Positions 12,280 to 26,628 are shown, counted from the first letter of the stretch. The stretch is 64,000 bases of DNA from Chlorocebus sabaeus (GCF_047675955.1 NC_132915.1:12767766-12831765); one strand, 5' to 3'. Made by a program: numbers and translations. Notes: generated from the sequence alone by a model not told the origin.

Positions 12280-12735
12280 TCTATCTGCTGGGTCCTTCTC
12301 CTGGGTCCATGGAGCGAACCGCACACACCAGTGCCTTTCTCACACTTGCACTTGCATAATGGTGTTGGGTACACATCTGTCTCCACTCCTGCCTTTGACA
12401 GTTGAAGTGTGTCCTGTCCACCCTTTTATCCCTTGCTGCCTAATCCGGTATCAGGCAACTAAAAGAACCCCTGACACATGAAGTTTGTGCAAAGTAGAGA
12501 TAAAAGAATGTGAGGAGGAATGACCAGTGAATGATCATCTGGAAAAGTTGAACATGGGCTAAAGTGAGGAGTGAAAATGAAAGAAGGACCAGGGAAAGAA
12601 AGCAAGTAAAAGAACCTGCTTCCAAGGCTGAGGGGAGCTGCCCAAATGCACTCTCTCCAGGAGAGTTGGCCCCAAACTTGTGTTCCCCTTCCAGTCAAAG
12701 GACAAATCCTCACAATGGTGGTGCTCAAATGGAAG

Positions 12736-12870
12736 GGGTCCTAGCTTAGCATCAGAAAAGGCAGGTTCAAATCCTGGCTCTGCCCTTGAGCTCTCTGACT
12801 CTGGTTTTCTTCTTCGAGAGTGAGGATAACAATATCATCATCTACTCCACAGAGACACGAGGAGAATGAT
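12736..12870 (+). mobile_element. MIR fragment
   Basis: Contains GGCAGGTTCAAATCCTGGCT, CTGCCCTTGAGCTCTCTGAC and GAGTGAGGATAACAATATCA, in MIR order. Confidence 0.7.
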
Positions 12871-13332
12871 GCAAAGTAGTGTAAGTTGGGATGTTTTCCT
12901 TGGTAGAGAGGGACATTTGATGACTTCAATTTTAAACCACAATCAGTCTTGTATTCAGTTTGCTCACATAAGAATCCAAGAAGGTCAAAATATGCATGAA
13001 TAAGGCTCAAGGGCCAACCCAAGACATGAGAGCAGCGGTGCTACTGGAGCCACAACTTCTTCCCAGAGGGCTGTTCAACCTCCCGAAAGTATCAAACTGC
13101 ACAAAGAGATCCAGCCCTTGGCCTGCAATGTTTTTTCAGAGATCCAGTCTCTATAGAGGATGCTCTGAGTCACTGAGATTGCTTATTTCTAAGGCACATG
13201 CCTATCTTTTCCAGTGAGTTGGAAAACGTACTGACCCTTGAAGGTCATTATCACAAGGCATGAACAAATTTTGTGTATAATTTTTCTGCTCAAGTTTTAG
13301 CTGTGTAGTATTGATTCAAGAATGCTAGATTG

Positions 13333-13489
13333 GGCCAGGTGTGGTGGCTCATGCCTGTAATCCCAGCTACTCCGGTGGCTGAGGCAGGTGAATGGCGTGA
13401 ACCCGGGAGGCAGAGCTTGCGGTGAGCGGAGAGCACACAACTGCACTCCAGCCTGAGTGAAAGAGCGAGACTCCATCTCAAAAAAAAAG
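13333..13489 (+). mobile_element. Internally deleted Alu
   Basis: Starts GGCCAGGTGTGGTGGCTCAT and runs to GCCTGTAATCCCAGC, then continues directly with right-arm sequence CTACTCCGGTGGCTGAGGC. About 130 bp are missing between the two copies of the GCCTGTAATCCCAGC motif that a normal Alu carries. Target duplication TAGATTG at 13326-13332 and 13491-13497 shows both ends are original. Confidence 0.9.
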
Positions 13490-13497
13490 ATAGATTG

Positions 13498-13499
<2 letters not shown>

Positions 13500-13551
<52 letters not shown>
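13500..13551 (+). repeat. (TG)26 microsatellite
   Basis: Uninterrupted TG for 52 bp, followed at 13552-13579 by a GA-rich purine run. Long (TG)n can adopt Z-DNA and is usually length-polymorphic. Confidence 0.97.
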
Positions 13552-13556
<5 letters not shown>

Positions 13557-14892
13557 GAGAGAGACAGAGAGAGAGAGAACAAGGTTTTCTTTTTTGAAAT
13601 GCCAACCTGAAAGAGTTAAGAAGCATCTAACATTTCCATGTCCCCAAAGCAAAATATGGAAAAGAGCCCATTCTCAGTGCAATGTCAAAAACTGTGCTTC
13701 AGTAACATTTTTGAAATTGAGAGAAGAGATTCCACTATTCATGGGGCAAATGCATCTCACAAGCCTGGCCTCATCCAACATGCCCATCCATTTTCGCATG
13801 TTGGGTCTTTTTTCTAAATTATGATTCAATTCTATTTTAAGAGATTCAGAAAATATGGCGGTAACAAGTTGGGCAAAATCATCTTCTGAATTTGGCACTG
13901 TAAGGGCAGAATTTTTCTAAGGGTGGAACCATAGCCAGATAGCAATCAGAAGCTGGAAAATCCTGCTATCAACCCTATTTATAAAAATCATCTCTGTTTT
14001 AGTACTATGGCTGATTGTCATTTTACTCAATTATGCAAGGCTTGGCTGGTTCCCTGAGTCCCTTGGCAATGCACTGAGGCCATGAATACGGGGTGGCAGC
14101 TTCCTCACTGACAGTCTCTCTTCTTCAGGTTCATTTTGACAAGCATATTTGCCCGATCACTGAGCATTGCTATTTTCTTACTCCTAGTGTCTGCTTTGTA
14201 GTTTCATTTCTTCTTATTCCTGGTGAATTTCCTGACACCCCGAAGCTGCCATCTTTTCTGAAGATACTCTTAAGGAGAGGGCTCCTGCAGAGCTATAGCA
14301 AGATACTGCCTCGAGTACATATTGATTCAGAGTTGGAATAATGCAGTAGTATGAAATAAATTTCAGCACAGAACTGAAAAACTAGTGATGGTGAAATAGG
14401 AGAGCAAAAACAAAAGAAAAATCAAAATTCATACGAAATGCTTCAGCAAAATAGGAAGGTTAATGGAAAGCTAGTAAGAGAGGCAAGAGGGCTTATGTGA
14501 AATCACTGGTGTGATAGAAGCTTGTAGGACATGACAAATGATCCCCCATTTCAAAGTGTAGGTGGTTTAGGAGAGAGGAGGTAAAACAGAGGTTGTGTCC
14601 TTTCCAAAAATACTGATCTTATATTCTGTGTCTCATATATTTTACAGATCATAGAAACAGTGTCTTTGTTAAGGTGAAAGATAAAATACAGAAGAGATTA
14701 TTATGGTAAGACCTCACTATGACCAATTCCCACCATAGTGTTTAAAACACAGAGGGAAATTTTAAAAAAACTCCCAAACCAGTCAACCAAGATGCATGAG
14801 AATGTTTGGTTAATATGCCTGAGTTCCTCTGGGTTAGGATCGCTGTGGCAAGATCTGCTGAAAATGGAGACTCTTTAGTCTCCTGATGGCTT

Positions 14893-15230
14893 CTGGATGT
14901 GCACTGTCCAATATGGTAGCCAACAGTCACAGGTGGCTAGTGATAATTTGAAATTTGGCAAGTCCAAATTGAGATGTATTTTACGTAAGAAACATCTAAC
15001 AGATTTTGAGACCTTGCTACAAATAAGATAATGTAAACTATCTCATTAATATATTAATAATACATTGAAATGATAATATAGATATGTTGAGTTAAACTAT
15101 ATTGATAAAATAAGTTTCATATGTTTCTTTTTACATTTCAAATATGCATACTAGGAAGTTCAAAATTACCAATGTGACTTGCAATAGTGGCTCACATTAT
15201 GCTTCTGTTGGACTTCATTGTTCTATAAAA
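14893..15230 (+). mobile_element. Old medium-reiterated repeat, probably DNA-transposon derived
   Basis: Begins ACTGTCCAATATGGTAGCCA, then CAGGTGGCTAGTGATAATTT and CCAAATTGAGATGTATTTTA, and ends near CTTCTGTTGGACTTCATTG. This is a widely repeated consensus in mammalian genomes. I cannot name the family with certainty. Confidence 0.6.
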
Positions 15231-17623
15231 GCCACCTCCATAGGCTATTAGTGAGCCAACCTCTTTCTGGGGAATGTTGGAAAACATTTCTAAACTACAA
15301 AATTGAGATAGAATTAAGGCAGACACACTTATAAGTTTGTTACAGGTGATTAACCACGCATTTAGAGCAAGCCTTGATCACAATGCTGCATGCTGCATGA
15401 ACTTCTAACGATAGGATCTTTTCTAAAAATAGATAGAGGAAGTGTCTATCAAATTCTTAGAAAATTCAGCTTTGGAGGAGTGTGTTTTAATGAATTCATG
15501 GAAAGAACTTGGTAGAAATAAAATCTCAGAAACTAGAGAGAGTGCAATAGGTAGCTTCCCAACATCCCTACAAATGTAAAAACTCATTAAATGATTGTAT
15601 GAAGACGATAATGATCACAAACACTCAGATAGTGCTTGCTATGTGCTAGAAAACAATACTCTGTGCATATCAACTCAGTTAGTTGTATATAACTCCTTTG
15701 ACAGGACTTTAATTATGTACCAAGTGATAACCTCAAATACAGGATTTATGGTCAGGGTGTTCACTGCTATCTTTATTTTCTCAGTCATACTGGCTCTTCC
15801 AGCTCAGATCTAACAAGGCAACTATCCAAAGGGAAACAGGAGGTTAAGTTTTGATTCACATACTTTAAACTATTTGCAATAATATGGTCGTTAAAATAGA
15901 CAGTTTATACTTGCATATTATATCAAGTTGCATATTAGAAATGTTATGTCTTTGTATGGGAAACTAAATCATAACAACTGTCAATTAGAGAAGTATTGAA
16001 TCAAAAGAGAGTGAATCAGAAGTTGACCTCCAATGTGGACAAATGCAATATATTTACAGGCTTTAAATACACCAGCATAAAATTTTCCAATAAAATTTTG
16101 CTAGACATAAAGGAGCTGGTGGATCATGGTAGGCCATGGTTTGATTGGAAATTGGTTCATCATGTTAAAGTAAATGAAAAAGCAGCACAACTATTTCAAT
16201 CCATACACTCCAGAGATACAAAAGTGTGAAACGAATCCTCCAGCTATGTTTGATGCCAGATGAGTCCTCATTAGAGTGAAATGCACTGTTTTGTTTTAGC
16301 TTTTCTGAAAATATGTGGATAAATAGAAGATAAGCCAGAAATGAGGGTCACCAAAGTGATTAACAAGACAAAAAACAGATCCCTGACCCAAGGTCTACAG
16401 TTGAAATTACTGGGAAAGGTATATTGATACAGGAACTTAATAATTGGGGCCTATCTAATTAAAATGCCTAACTCTCTATCTTACAGTGCACTCCTGCATG
16501 CCTGCGTACGCGCACACACACACTCTTGAGTGTGCACACCAGGAAAAGAATATATGTACCCAAAGAACAATAGAAATCTAGTCTATTAAGCAACATCTGG
16601 ATAACAAAGACAATCACAGACACTATTACACTATTAAAAGTTTTACAGTTCCTGTTCCTAGATCCTTATAAGTGTAGAATTGTCAGTGCTTTCTGCAACA
16701 TTATGTCATGTTGACACAAACTATTTTTTTAGAGTAACACTAAAAAATGTCTTCTTAAATAACTCATCTTTTCATCATCAATTTCCATTTTATGGGGACA
16801 AGTATTTCACATACCAATGTAAGTGGAAACATGGGAAGGAGGCATAGGAAGAGGGATGAATGGGAGAAGGACTTCACAATTAATGAAGATGTGAAAAGTG
16901 ATATGGTGACTGTCATAAAAAATAAAAAGAAAGAACGAAAAGAGCCATCTGTCTTAGAAATAACCTTGCCTGGGTAGAGCACTTGAGTCAATTAACTCTT
17001 GATGCTTTTTCTCATCTGTTTTTTTTTTTTTTCCTAACTGTTCCAGAATTGGAGAATATGTGCTTTTCTTGTGAGCCCTTATACTGCTCTTGTACAGATT
17101 CTGAGAAAAATGGCTCTGGTTGCTTCCATTCCCAAAGGTGGCCTCTTCTGTACCATGTGACCACCTCAAATGATCAGATGGCAGGTAGGTGTCCTGGCAT
17201 GAAGACTAAGTGGCATTGCAGATGACTAATTGGAAGAACTGGACCGTAGTATTTTCCTTCTTGGGTAATCAGCAAGTGAGTCATGGAGGCAGTGTGGGCA
17301 GTAGCTGGTATGAAAGCAGCAGGCAAATATTAGGGAGCAGCAAAGGCAAGAGACAGCTGCACTAAGCAGGGGAGCCCCAAGGAGATTCCCTGATGTCTCC
17401 TGCTGAGACAATGAAGAAGGGACAGTCACTAGTGCTGCCTCAGATCTTGAGTGAGCTTTCAGATACCAGCTCTTCCCATCACAGGGAGGTCATGCTCTCC
17501 TGCAATTCCCATTTGAGTTGGTCATCTTTCACTTTCTTCTGTCAGATCTCTTTCTCCCTTCTTTTGGTTATAGCATCTCTAATATTCCTCCAGGGAACCA
17601 ATACTTCCCCACGTTCAGTCCAT

Positions 17624-18078
17624 ATGGATTGGGTAGAATGGACCCCAACTTTCATTTCCAAGGGTGGGTATGTGACCCAGGCCTGGATAATCAGAATATT
17701 CCATTTCTCTGGCCAGAGGGTCTGGTGACACAGCCCAAGATAAGCCAATAGGAGTCATCCCTTGGATTTTGCATCGCTGTTTGGAAGGAGGAGCTCTCTT
17801 TCTTTTGAGTTGCTGGCAGGGCAGGATCTAAGCCCTGAGTCATCACTGTCAAGTCTTTAGCAAATGTGGAAATAAACTGCCTGAGACTTAAGCCAATACC
17901 AAGGGAAGCAGAGCCAAGGGATGGAGAAGATGAGAAAAAGGATTGTTCATTCCCTGGATCTAGTAGTTCCTGAAAGCTGGGATAACCGTAGGTAGGTTTT
18001 CTAGTAGCATGGATTTCTAGAAGCCAATAAATTCCTTTTTCTGCTTAAGCCAGCTTGAGTTGGGTTTCCAATGAACAT
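17624..18078 (+). mobile_element. Unnamed ancient interspersed repeat
   Basis: Carries phrases common to a dispersed mammalian repeat: TATGTGACCCAGGCCTGGAT, AAGCAGAGCCAAGGGATGGA, AGCCAATAAATTCC and TTAAGCCAGCTTGAGTTGGG. Family not determined. Likely non-coding fossil. Confidence 0.5.
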
Positions 18079-18359
18079 AATATTGTTCTTTTTATAAAAT
18101 ATTATAAAAGTTCTTTTTATAATACTTTGCTTGTATTACCCTGAGGCCTAAACACTCCCTCAAGAATCTAGTATATCTTATTTCCACTTATTCCCTTGAA
18201 TTAAATTTCTACTTGGGAAAATATGAACATGTCTTGCATCCTTCCATACAAACAACAGAACTAAGACACTCCTTTATATTATTTTATAAGTGTCATTATG
18301 TTGGATTTCCTGAATTTGGTTCACCAGAGCACATGTAAAATTCAATAAATGAAACCGTG

Positions 18360-18520
18360 GTGCCCAATGAGCACTGGACTGTGTTTAAGTCCCAGGTCTG
18401 ACATTGACATTAAATGATCTCTTTTAAGCTATGTGACCTTAGATGGGTCATTTGTCTTCTTTGGATTCCTGTTTCTTCATTGGCAAAATGGTGGAGTTAA
18501 GCTAAAGAATATCAATATTA
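18360..18520 (+). mobile_element. MIR fragment
   Basis: GAGCACTGGACTGTGTTTAA, then AAGCTATGTGACCTTAGATG, then TTCTTCATTGGCAAAATGGT follow the MIR core. Confidence 0.7.
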
Positions 18521-18663
18521 GCTCTCTATATCTATACAGTGATTCAATCACTTCTAAAATAATTTCTTGTTAGGTTACATTATTCTATATATATATATCA
18601 TCTTTACAGTTTCTTTCAGCTATAAAAGTCTGTGACTATCAATAGATCATCAAATTATTATTA

Positions 18664-18957
18664 TTTTTTTTTTGAGCTGGGGTCTCACTCTGTCACCCAG
18701 GGTGGAATGCAGTGGTGCAGCCTCAGCTCACTACAACCTCTGCCTCCCAGGCTCAAGCAATCCTCCCACTTCAGTCTCCCAAGTAGCTGGGACCATAGGT
18801 GTGTGCCACCACACTCAGCTAATTTTTTTGTATTTTTTGTAGAGATGGGGTTTCATCATGTTGCCCAGGCTGGTCTTGAACTCCTGAGCTCAAGCAATTC
18901 ATCCGTCTTGGCCTCCCAAAGTGCTGGGATGACAGGTGTGAGTCATCACACCTGGCC
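18664..18957 (-). mobile_element. Alu element, full length
   Basis: Reverse orientation: T-tail at 18664-18673, then GAGCTGGGGTCTCACTCTGT through to CACCTGGCC. It lies in the same direction as NTRK2. Confidence 0.95.
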
Positions 18958-19574
18958 CAACTCTCCAATTATCTAAAGGCTATTAGTTTCATGATCTTTT
19001 TGTTCTTCCATGCACCCACCCATCCATTCCTTCATTCATTCAACAAGCATTTACTGCATACTACTATATATGAGGCAATGTGCTAAAAGGCACTATTGTC
19101 ATCCTGGGGAATATGCCACTCTACTAAAGGAGACAGACATTCAATGCCATTCATTAAATAAGCCCAGAAATACATATATAATTTTAAAATATTAACAAAT
19201 GCTATAAAGGACAAGTACATATGTTTTAATAGCAAATATCATGGAGATGTGACCTAGATGGAGGTGCAAGCAAGGGACATCTTCCCCAAGAGGGACAACT
19301 TGAATTGAGAGGTGATGGGTGGGTGGGAGTTACCTGGACCAAGAGGCTGGGTAGGGGCCATCCCAACACGGAAATGGAAGAAACATGTTGGATGCCACAT
19401 GGGGCCTGCCTCATTATGTGCTAGAGGGTTTATCAGAAAACTTTTCCAAACTCTTGGTGGAGAAAAACATCATCATTTTCTCTGTTGACAAGAAAGAATT
19501 CAGGAACATGAAAAGCAAAAATCCTAAGTCAGATTCCAATGAAAGTGCTTGCTGAAGTCAAATTTTACCATTTT

Positions 19575-19735
19575 TTATCTTGCCAAGTCTTCTTCCTGTG
19601 CAACACCTCTGACTCACTTTAACTTACACCTTGGGGAAGTCACTCGACTTCCTTGAGTCTCAGTTTTCTCATCCATAAAACATGAGGCTTGGGTTATATA
19701 TGTGATTTCTAAGGTCTCTCTCCTATTCAGCATTT
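19575..19735 (+). mobile_element. MIR fragment
   Basis: CTTGGGGAAGTCACTCGACT, then TCTCAGTTTTCTCATCCATA and AAACATGAGGCTTGGG match MIR core order. Confidence 0.65.
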
Positions 19736-22700
19736 TTTGTTTCTAGAAATACACCTGAGTTAGTGGGGAGGGGAGGAGAGACCATGAATCCCACAATGCA
19801 CACTTGTGGATATATTTAAAAAGCAAAAATCAGTGTGGATTCATAGTACAAGGAAATGTTATAGGAATTGCAGCTTTGGAAATACAGGTTGGATGGAGCC
19901 AAAAATAGCTAATGCATCCACAGTTAATGCAGGGAAACTGCGATGAAGCGTTTCCTTGGCAATTGACTTACTTAAAGGTAAAGTAACTCAGTTTGATCAA
20001 AGACTGGTTTCTCTGCTTCTCCTCCTCTCTATGGGTTCTTTTATTATAACTCAGTGCAAAGGGGAAAAAAATGGTTGATAGATCCATTTCACTAAAAAAA
20101 TAAAGATCATCCAAAAATATCAGGAAAGGGACAATCCAGTTGGATCCAAACAAGCAGATACTCTGATGGGAGAGGATGCTCAGCTCTGTGTGCCCTCGAG
20201 TGTCATGCACATGCCTTAGGATCACTTCTACCCTAAATCTCTTCCTATGGATCCCTCAAGCTCTTAAATCTTCAACACCAGAATTTACAGTAATCTGACA
20301 TCTGTCAATCCGAACAGAAAGCCTTAGATTTCACACCAGAGTCAGCTCCTTCTAGAGAAGGAAAAAGGACAATAGCTGCTATTTCTTAGCATGCATAATC
20401 AATGCTGCAGGGGTTGCTAAGCAACAGCAGAAAGGCTGTCAAACATCCCTGGGTGTCTCCAATGGAAGAGGAGCAAGCCCGGCAGTCACTCCACAGAGGT
20501 GAGAAGCTGTGCAGTCCCCGGCAGCTGCATTCAGTTGGTTTCTTTCCTTTAAAAAATCCCTTCATTGTGGTCAGGGCTGAACCATAGACATTTTCTTCCC
20601 AGACTCCTTTGGATAGTCTTTGAATACACTTTCAATAGGCCTAAAGCCCTAAAAATGAGCAGGTCAGCCTGGCGAGTGACAGCTCTGTGAAAAGTCCACG
20701 GGTTATTCTGATCCAATTCACCCTGGAGCTTGTGGAAGGTCCAGCCAGTCCCTTACATGTCTGCAGCCTCTGAATCCCAGAGGGTTGAAATAAACATCCT
20801 CTCTGAAGCTCGAAATTACTCTAGCAAACACAAGCAAAACCTCCCATTTCAAAAAAAAATATATTCACATGTAAGGTCACTGACATGAAACTTCTTAGGT
20901 TTGTGACCATGAAGTTAGAATGAATTTTTAGTCTGCAGGCACTTTGTCTTCCTTATCTGAGATGATAGATGATAGTTTCATTTGAATTTCAACAAGAATG
21001 AAACTAGCAAAGAGAAGAGTTGGGATTTAACAAAGAATCAAATCCCGTTTTTCCTTTTTTAAAAGCAGTGTTGATTAAAGAAACACTCATCATAGGCCAT
21101 TACTTTGCAAATACTTGGCAAAGACAGGAGGTATGTGAAGCCTAGGCCCTAGGTCTGGTTCAGAGGTGGAACTAGGAATGTGACTGGGATACAAACCAGA
21201 GAGGGGCCTCACTGACAGTGGTAATGGGACATATGCCCAAACAGAAGCATGCCGTGGGCAGGAAAGTGAAATGGCATAAGATATCTTTTAAGGCCAACCC
21301 AGGTACCAGGCTAAACCTCACTGTCACCAGCTGACTCCTCACTGTTAGTTGTTAGCCCTGAAGTCCTGTTTGAGCATAGGTTTGGAAGGAAATGTAACAC
21401 ATAAGCTGAGGGTGCCCTAGATTCAGCTACACAACACACTCTCGTTAAAGGTATTTCAAGAAGTACAGAGAAGTAGGCACAGGGCAAGAAGTGGTACTAA
21501 GATGAAAGGCCATATCCACTGAGAAATCTGTTGCCTCTATCTCTGTATCTTCCTGAGGTTTCTCAGCTATTTCTACACTCTCATCTAGGATTCCCTAGTC
21601 TCCCAGGATTTCTTTACATTCAAAGAGTCCATCTTGTGACACCAGGAAGTGAATGCAGAGTCTGAAGGTCTGACTTAGCTTCCTGGGTGGCAGTACAAAA
21701 TGTGGGCCCAGAACACGAAACCAGGGTCTTAAGTTTCTTGTCTATAATACATGGCTAGCCTAGGATTAGATGTTCCCAAAGATTCTTCCAACTCTAACAT
21801 GTGATCCAACTATGAATTTACAAAAATAGAGCTACCTTTTGGTCTCATTCAACCAAAATGGGGAAAAAAAGATACAGTAAGAAGAAAACAGAGACTGCAG
21901 ATTTAACACTGCCAAATGTTCTGAACATTTTGTGCTAAACAATGACAAACAAAACTTTCTGAGTAAGTAAAAGAAAAGAGGAAGTAATAGCAAAAGCAAG
22001 AATTAAACATCTCCAGAATGACTGCAGGATTCTCACTTTGCCACCTTCTACTCCATTCAACCTCACATCTCTCTAGGATCTCCTTCCTCTCCTCTCTACT
22101 CTCTCTCTCTCCTGCTCCATTTGCCCATCTTGGGAAGATGATGTTTATTTGAAAAATGTTTACATTTATCATTCCTAGGAAGGTCTGTTCTTTATTCACC
22201 CCAAAGTGCAGAGTTTAGGAGTCTTCTCTGAGAGTTTAGGAGTATCGTGCCGCCTTGGTTAGTTGTTTTTGATGACAAAGAAAGCAAATGTACAGTTTTT
22301 CTATTTGGATAAACTTTAATAGAAACCATTTAGTCTGCCGGATGACTCCAAGAATAATTTTATTTCTCAGTTGCCCATTATGTATGTACTGAAACATTTT
22401 AACGTTAAGTATAACAGTAACGGAATAGACTCCTGATTTTCTAAAATGAAAAGTTGTCCTGGTTATAACTAATAAATAAATGCCATTTGTAAAAATGTTT
22501 CCTGTTTGGCAGAAATAAAATACAGCAAAAAATTCAATCATCTTATATTAAGTCAAGAACTTATATTTTATTACATTAGCCATGTCCATATTCATTTAGA
22601 ACTTAATTCATTTTATAAATATATGCCTCTTTTAAGTGTTTATATATATATATATATATAAAAAAACTCATTATTTTGGTGAGTTAAAAAAATTTTTGAA

Positions 22701-23427
22701 AAAAAATACGCAAAATACCTGAAGCCTTTTGTGCTATTTTTGTTAATTCGTGTGTTTTAGAGAGCTCAGTGGAAATTGTATGCCTTTCAATCATAATGCT
22801 TATCTTATTTGAGACCAAGACTCCTTTTTGAGTTTGGGAGGACATGACTGTGATGGACGACTTTCGGTCTTCCTTGTTTTAGTAAAACCACCAAGTCTCT
22901 GTGGGTGGTGAATTTCACAGGAGATGCCATCCAGCACTGGATGAAATCATGCCTGTGCTATATAAAACCCTGGAGATTTGTACGCATCTGGGAGGGTCAA
23001 GGTAGAGAATTGAGTGGTACAGAGGCTGACAGGGGAAGTGAAGTCCACAATCCTTCCTTCCAGAACCATAAACCTGACACAAGCTTCAGCTGAGCTTGGC
23101 ACAAGCACCGAACAATTTGAGGAGACACATGTGAGTCTTCAGGACTCAGCTGGTCAAATTATCTTTGGCCCCACTGACTTCCATCCAAAATTCAGTTAGT
23201 ATGGACTTGGAAGAGTACTCAGAGCTCCTCACAGCCTGCAGATTTGTCAGTGGGCCCTGAGAAGAACCTCTGACAGTTGGATGTGCCCCAAATGTCCTTT
23301 CGACTGTCCATTTAGTTTAAAGGAATTTGGATACATCCACCATAGCAGGAACGATTTGCTCCTGCATTGGCCACCAAAATATAATAAAATGGAGTTAAAT
23401 TTCCACACATAAGTGTGATCATGGTTA

Positions 23428-23730
<303 letters not shown>

Positions 23731-24611
23731 TCACAGTCCGCCCCAAATGGCTGGGAGAAGGTTTCATCACCTTATTCTCCAGAACTCAATTATTGTTTCT
23801 GATAAAACTAAAGTAGATACCTAGTTGCTGACTGCAAAATATCCTTGATAAACTTTATAGACTAAAAAAGGGGAGAATGAGAAATTCACATTAATGGCAG
23901 GCTTCTTATAAGCCAGATGCTTTGCATATATTTGTTAGTAGTGTGTCCAGTGGGGCAAAGCAGAGAGATAGCTAGCAATCCTGAATTCCTGGTTAAGCCA
24001 TCTCAGATTCCTAAGGGAGATAGAGTCAGAGGAAACAAAAGGAAAATGCAAGATCTGTGCATTGTTAATTAAGGTTTTGGCCTCACTCAGTTTTAGCCTT
24101 CTGGCGGAGTGAGCTAAAATACGGCTGGGCCTCACTGACTTCCTTTGTTTGGATCAGAAACATCTAGACGTCTGCACTAAAGACTAGCATCCTTAGCCTT
24201 GTTTTAAAATCATGGCTCAGTCTTGGCTCTCCAAGGCCAAGAAGAGACAAAAACAGATGAATCCCAGGACAAGAGAATGTTCCTCCCTACAGTCTGGAGC
24301 AGCGATGGCTCAAGTCTTTCATCCATACACGCTCTTGGTGCACAAGGCAGGAGGCAGTTAAGGGCCCTCAGAAGCTCATTGGCTGCAAGGTGGAAACCAG
24401 AGAGGGAGCACACCAAAGGACAGGGGTCATGGAGGAGAGGCCCACAAGGGCACCCTGCAGAGGACAGAAGTACATGCGAGCTGTGCCTCCTCACTCAGCA
24501 CATTAAATGCTGAGTCCCTTAGCACGGGAGTTCCACCGGGTCTTGGCTGGTATTGTTTTCTGAACTCCTTGTTGCTGAATGGTAGTGCAAAACGCCCTCT
24601 AGAGCTTGGAA

Positions 24612-24790
24612 TGTGTGGTCAACTATATTCTCTCATGTCATTCTCACAATCCTGTGACAGAATCCTCTCCGCATTTTACAAGTGGGAAAATAGTCTGCAG
24701 GAATTTCCAAGATTCACAGTCTGGGAATGGAATTGGGATTTGGACCCAAATCTGTCTGATTCCAGAGTTCATGTCTTTTCTTCTACTTTA
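24612..24790 (-). mobile_element. MIR fragment, reverse orientation
   Basis: Reverse MIR wording: CATTTTACAAGTGGGAAAAT, then GGGATTTGGACCCAAATCTG and TCTGATTCCAGAG. Confidence 0.7.
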
Positions 24791-24869
24791 CAAAGTCTCT
24801 TTTCAATTGTAAATTGCATGAGCAGAGATTTGATTTATAAGAGAAATAGAGAAAAACATAAAAACAATT

Positions 24870-25120
24870 GCCAGGCTTCCTCTCTGCTTAGTTCATCCTT
24901 CAAGGCCCCGTTCAAATTCTTATTCTCTCATAGAGCTTTCCAGGACCACTTTGACCACCAAAGACCTCTTTCTCTGAACTGACATTCTATCATGGCTTGA
25001 TTGTATTCTGATGTATCCCCCAATTATATCACATCTGTAAGCTCCCAAGGTTAAGAGCAAGCCCTAAATATCTCCTGATGCCTCGTGCAACTCAAAGTAG
25101 AGATACAGTACTGAGGTGTA
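24870..25120 (+). mobile_element. L2 LINE fragment
   Basis: TTCATCCTTCAAGGCCCCGT, then CATAGAGCTTTCCAGGACCA and TCTGTAAGCTCCCAAGG follow the L2 3' region. Confidence 0.7.
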
Positions 25121-25139
25121 ATTTGATAACATTTTTCAA

Positions 25140-25690
25140 ATTTAGTTGATTGTGAACTGCATTATAAGGAAATATAAACCATATCTCTGCCGTTTAAACT
25201 GCAGTAAATAATAATAATCAAATGGATACCTATGAACCCACCATCCCATTTAAGAAATAGAATATCACCAGTAACTTCGAAGCACCAATGTGTTCTTTCC
25301 TGATTGTACCTACATTCTTACTTATCTCCCACAGGTAACTATCCTCTTGAATTTTGTCTTAATCATTTCCCTTGTAAGTTTCTTACCAGTGCTACATCTC
25401 TAACAAGAGCTTGTTCAGCTTCACCTGTTTTCGAACCTACGTTAAACGGAGTTCTACAGTACGAATTGTTGCAGGTCTCGCATCCCTCTCAACAGTGTCC
25501 TTGAGATTGGTTGTATTGTGTGTGTAGCAGGAATTACTTCCCTCATACCACCGTGTAAGATTCTATGGAAGGACGATACCACCGTTTATCCATCCATTCC
25601 ATGTTGATGGATAGCCTGCTCAGTTTCTTTTTGGACACAACTTTATAGAAAATGCAAGTGGTAATTAAGATTTTGATTTAATAGGATTTT
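25140..25690 (-). mobile_element. Old L1/HAL1-type 3' fragment
   Basis: Shows degenerate reverse-L1 landmarks: GAACCCACCATCCCATTTAA, AAGATTCTATGGAAGGACGA, CCACCGTTTATCCATCCATT and TTGATGGATAGCCTG. Confidence 0.6.
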
Positions 25691-26337
25691 TTTTCCCCCT
25701 TGATAATTCATGTGGTTCGGAGCTGTGAATGCCTCTGTGAGCCTCTGGGAACTCAGGGTGATAAAAATCAAAAGGTCTTTTTATGAGCAACAATATTGAT
25801 GAATATAAGAACGTATATTAATTTCTCATGCTCCAGTGGTGACGCCTGAATTGGAGAGAAATGTGTTCATTAGGGAGAGTGCCCATATAAAGACACAAAT
25901 GTAATTCTTGCAGATAATTAGCTGCCCTATTTAAATCTAATATTTAACTCCCTGGTTGTCACATGTTCATTGGGAATTAAATTCCCACTTGATTTACTTC
26001 TCACTCTAACACAGAGCAAGGCAAGTATTTAACTTTTTTTTTTTTTTTTTTTGGTATTTGATTACATACCTTCTATCTTTTCATAGTCCAAGCAGGAGAA
26101 AATTTTGGTGGAAAGTAAGTTTTTAAGGTCAAAGCCACAATTTCATCATTTCCAAAACTAAAATTGATTAAAGCGGTTTTCCCATGTTGACCTTGAAAGT
26201 AGGAAATGTGCATCTTTTCTTTAGGAAATGGGCTACTATATTTGCATTTATCTGCTTTGGTACAATTTGGGGCACTGATATCTGAGCAGTGTCCTTTTGC
26301 CAGTGTATTATCTCTACATGGAATAAATTTCTCTCTC

Positions 26338-26628
26338 TTTTTTTTGAGACAGAATCTTGCTCTGTCACCCAGGCTGGAGTGCAGTGGCACAATCTCGGCT
26401 CACTGCAACCTCTGCCTCCCAGGTTCAAGGGATTCTTCTGCCTCAGCATCCCGAATAGCTGGGACTACAGGTGTGCGCCACCACGCCCAGCTAATTTTTT
26501 TTGTATTTTTAGTAGAGACGGGGTTTCACCATATTGGCCAGGCTGATCTCAAACTCCTGACCTCGTGCTCCACCCACCTCAGCCTCCCAAAGTGCTGGGA
26601 TTACAGGCATGAGCCACCGCACCTGGCC
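26338..26628 (-). mobile_element. Alu element, full length
   Basis: Reverse orientation: T-run, then GAGACAGAATCTTGCTCTGT through to GCACCTGGCC. Target duplication AAATTTCT at 26325-26332 and 26629-26636. The 162-residue open frame across it is Alu-derived. Confidence 0.95.
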
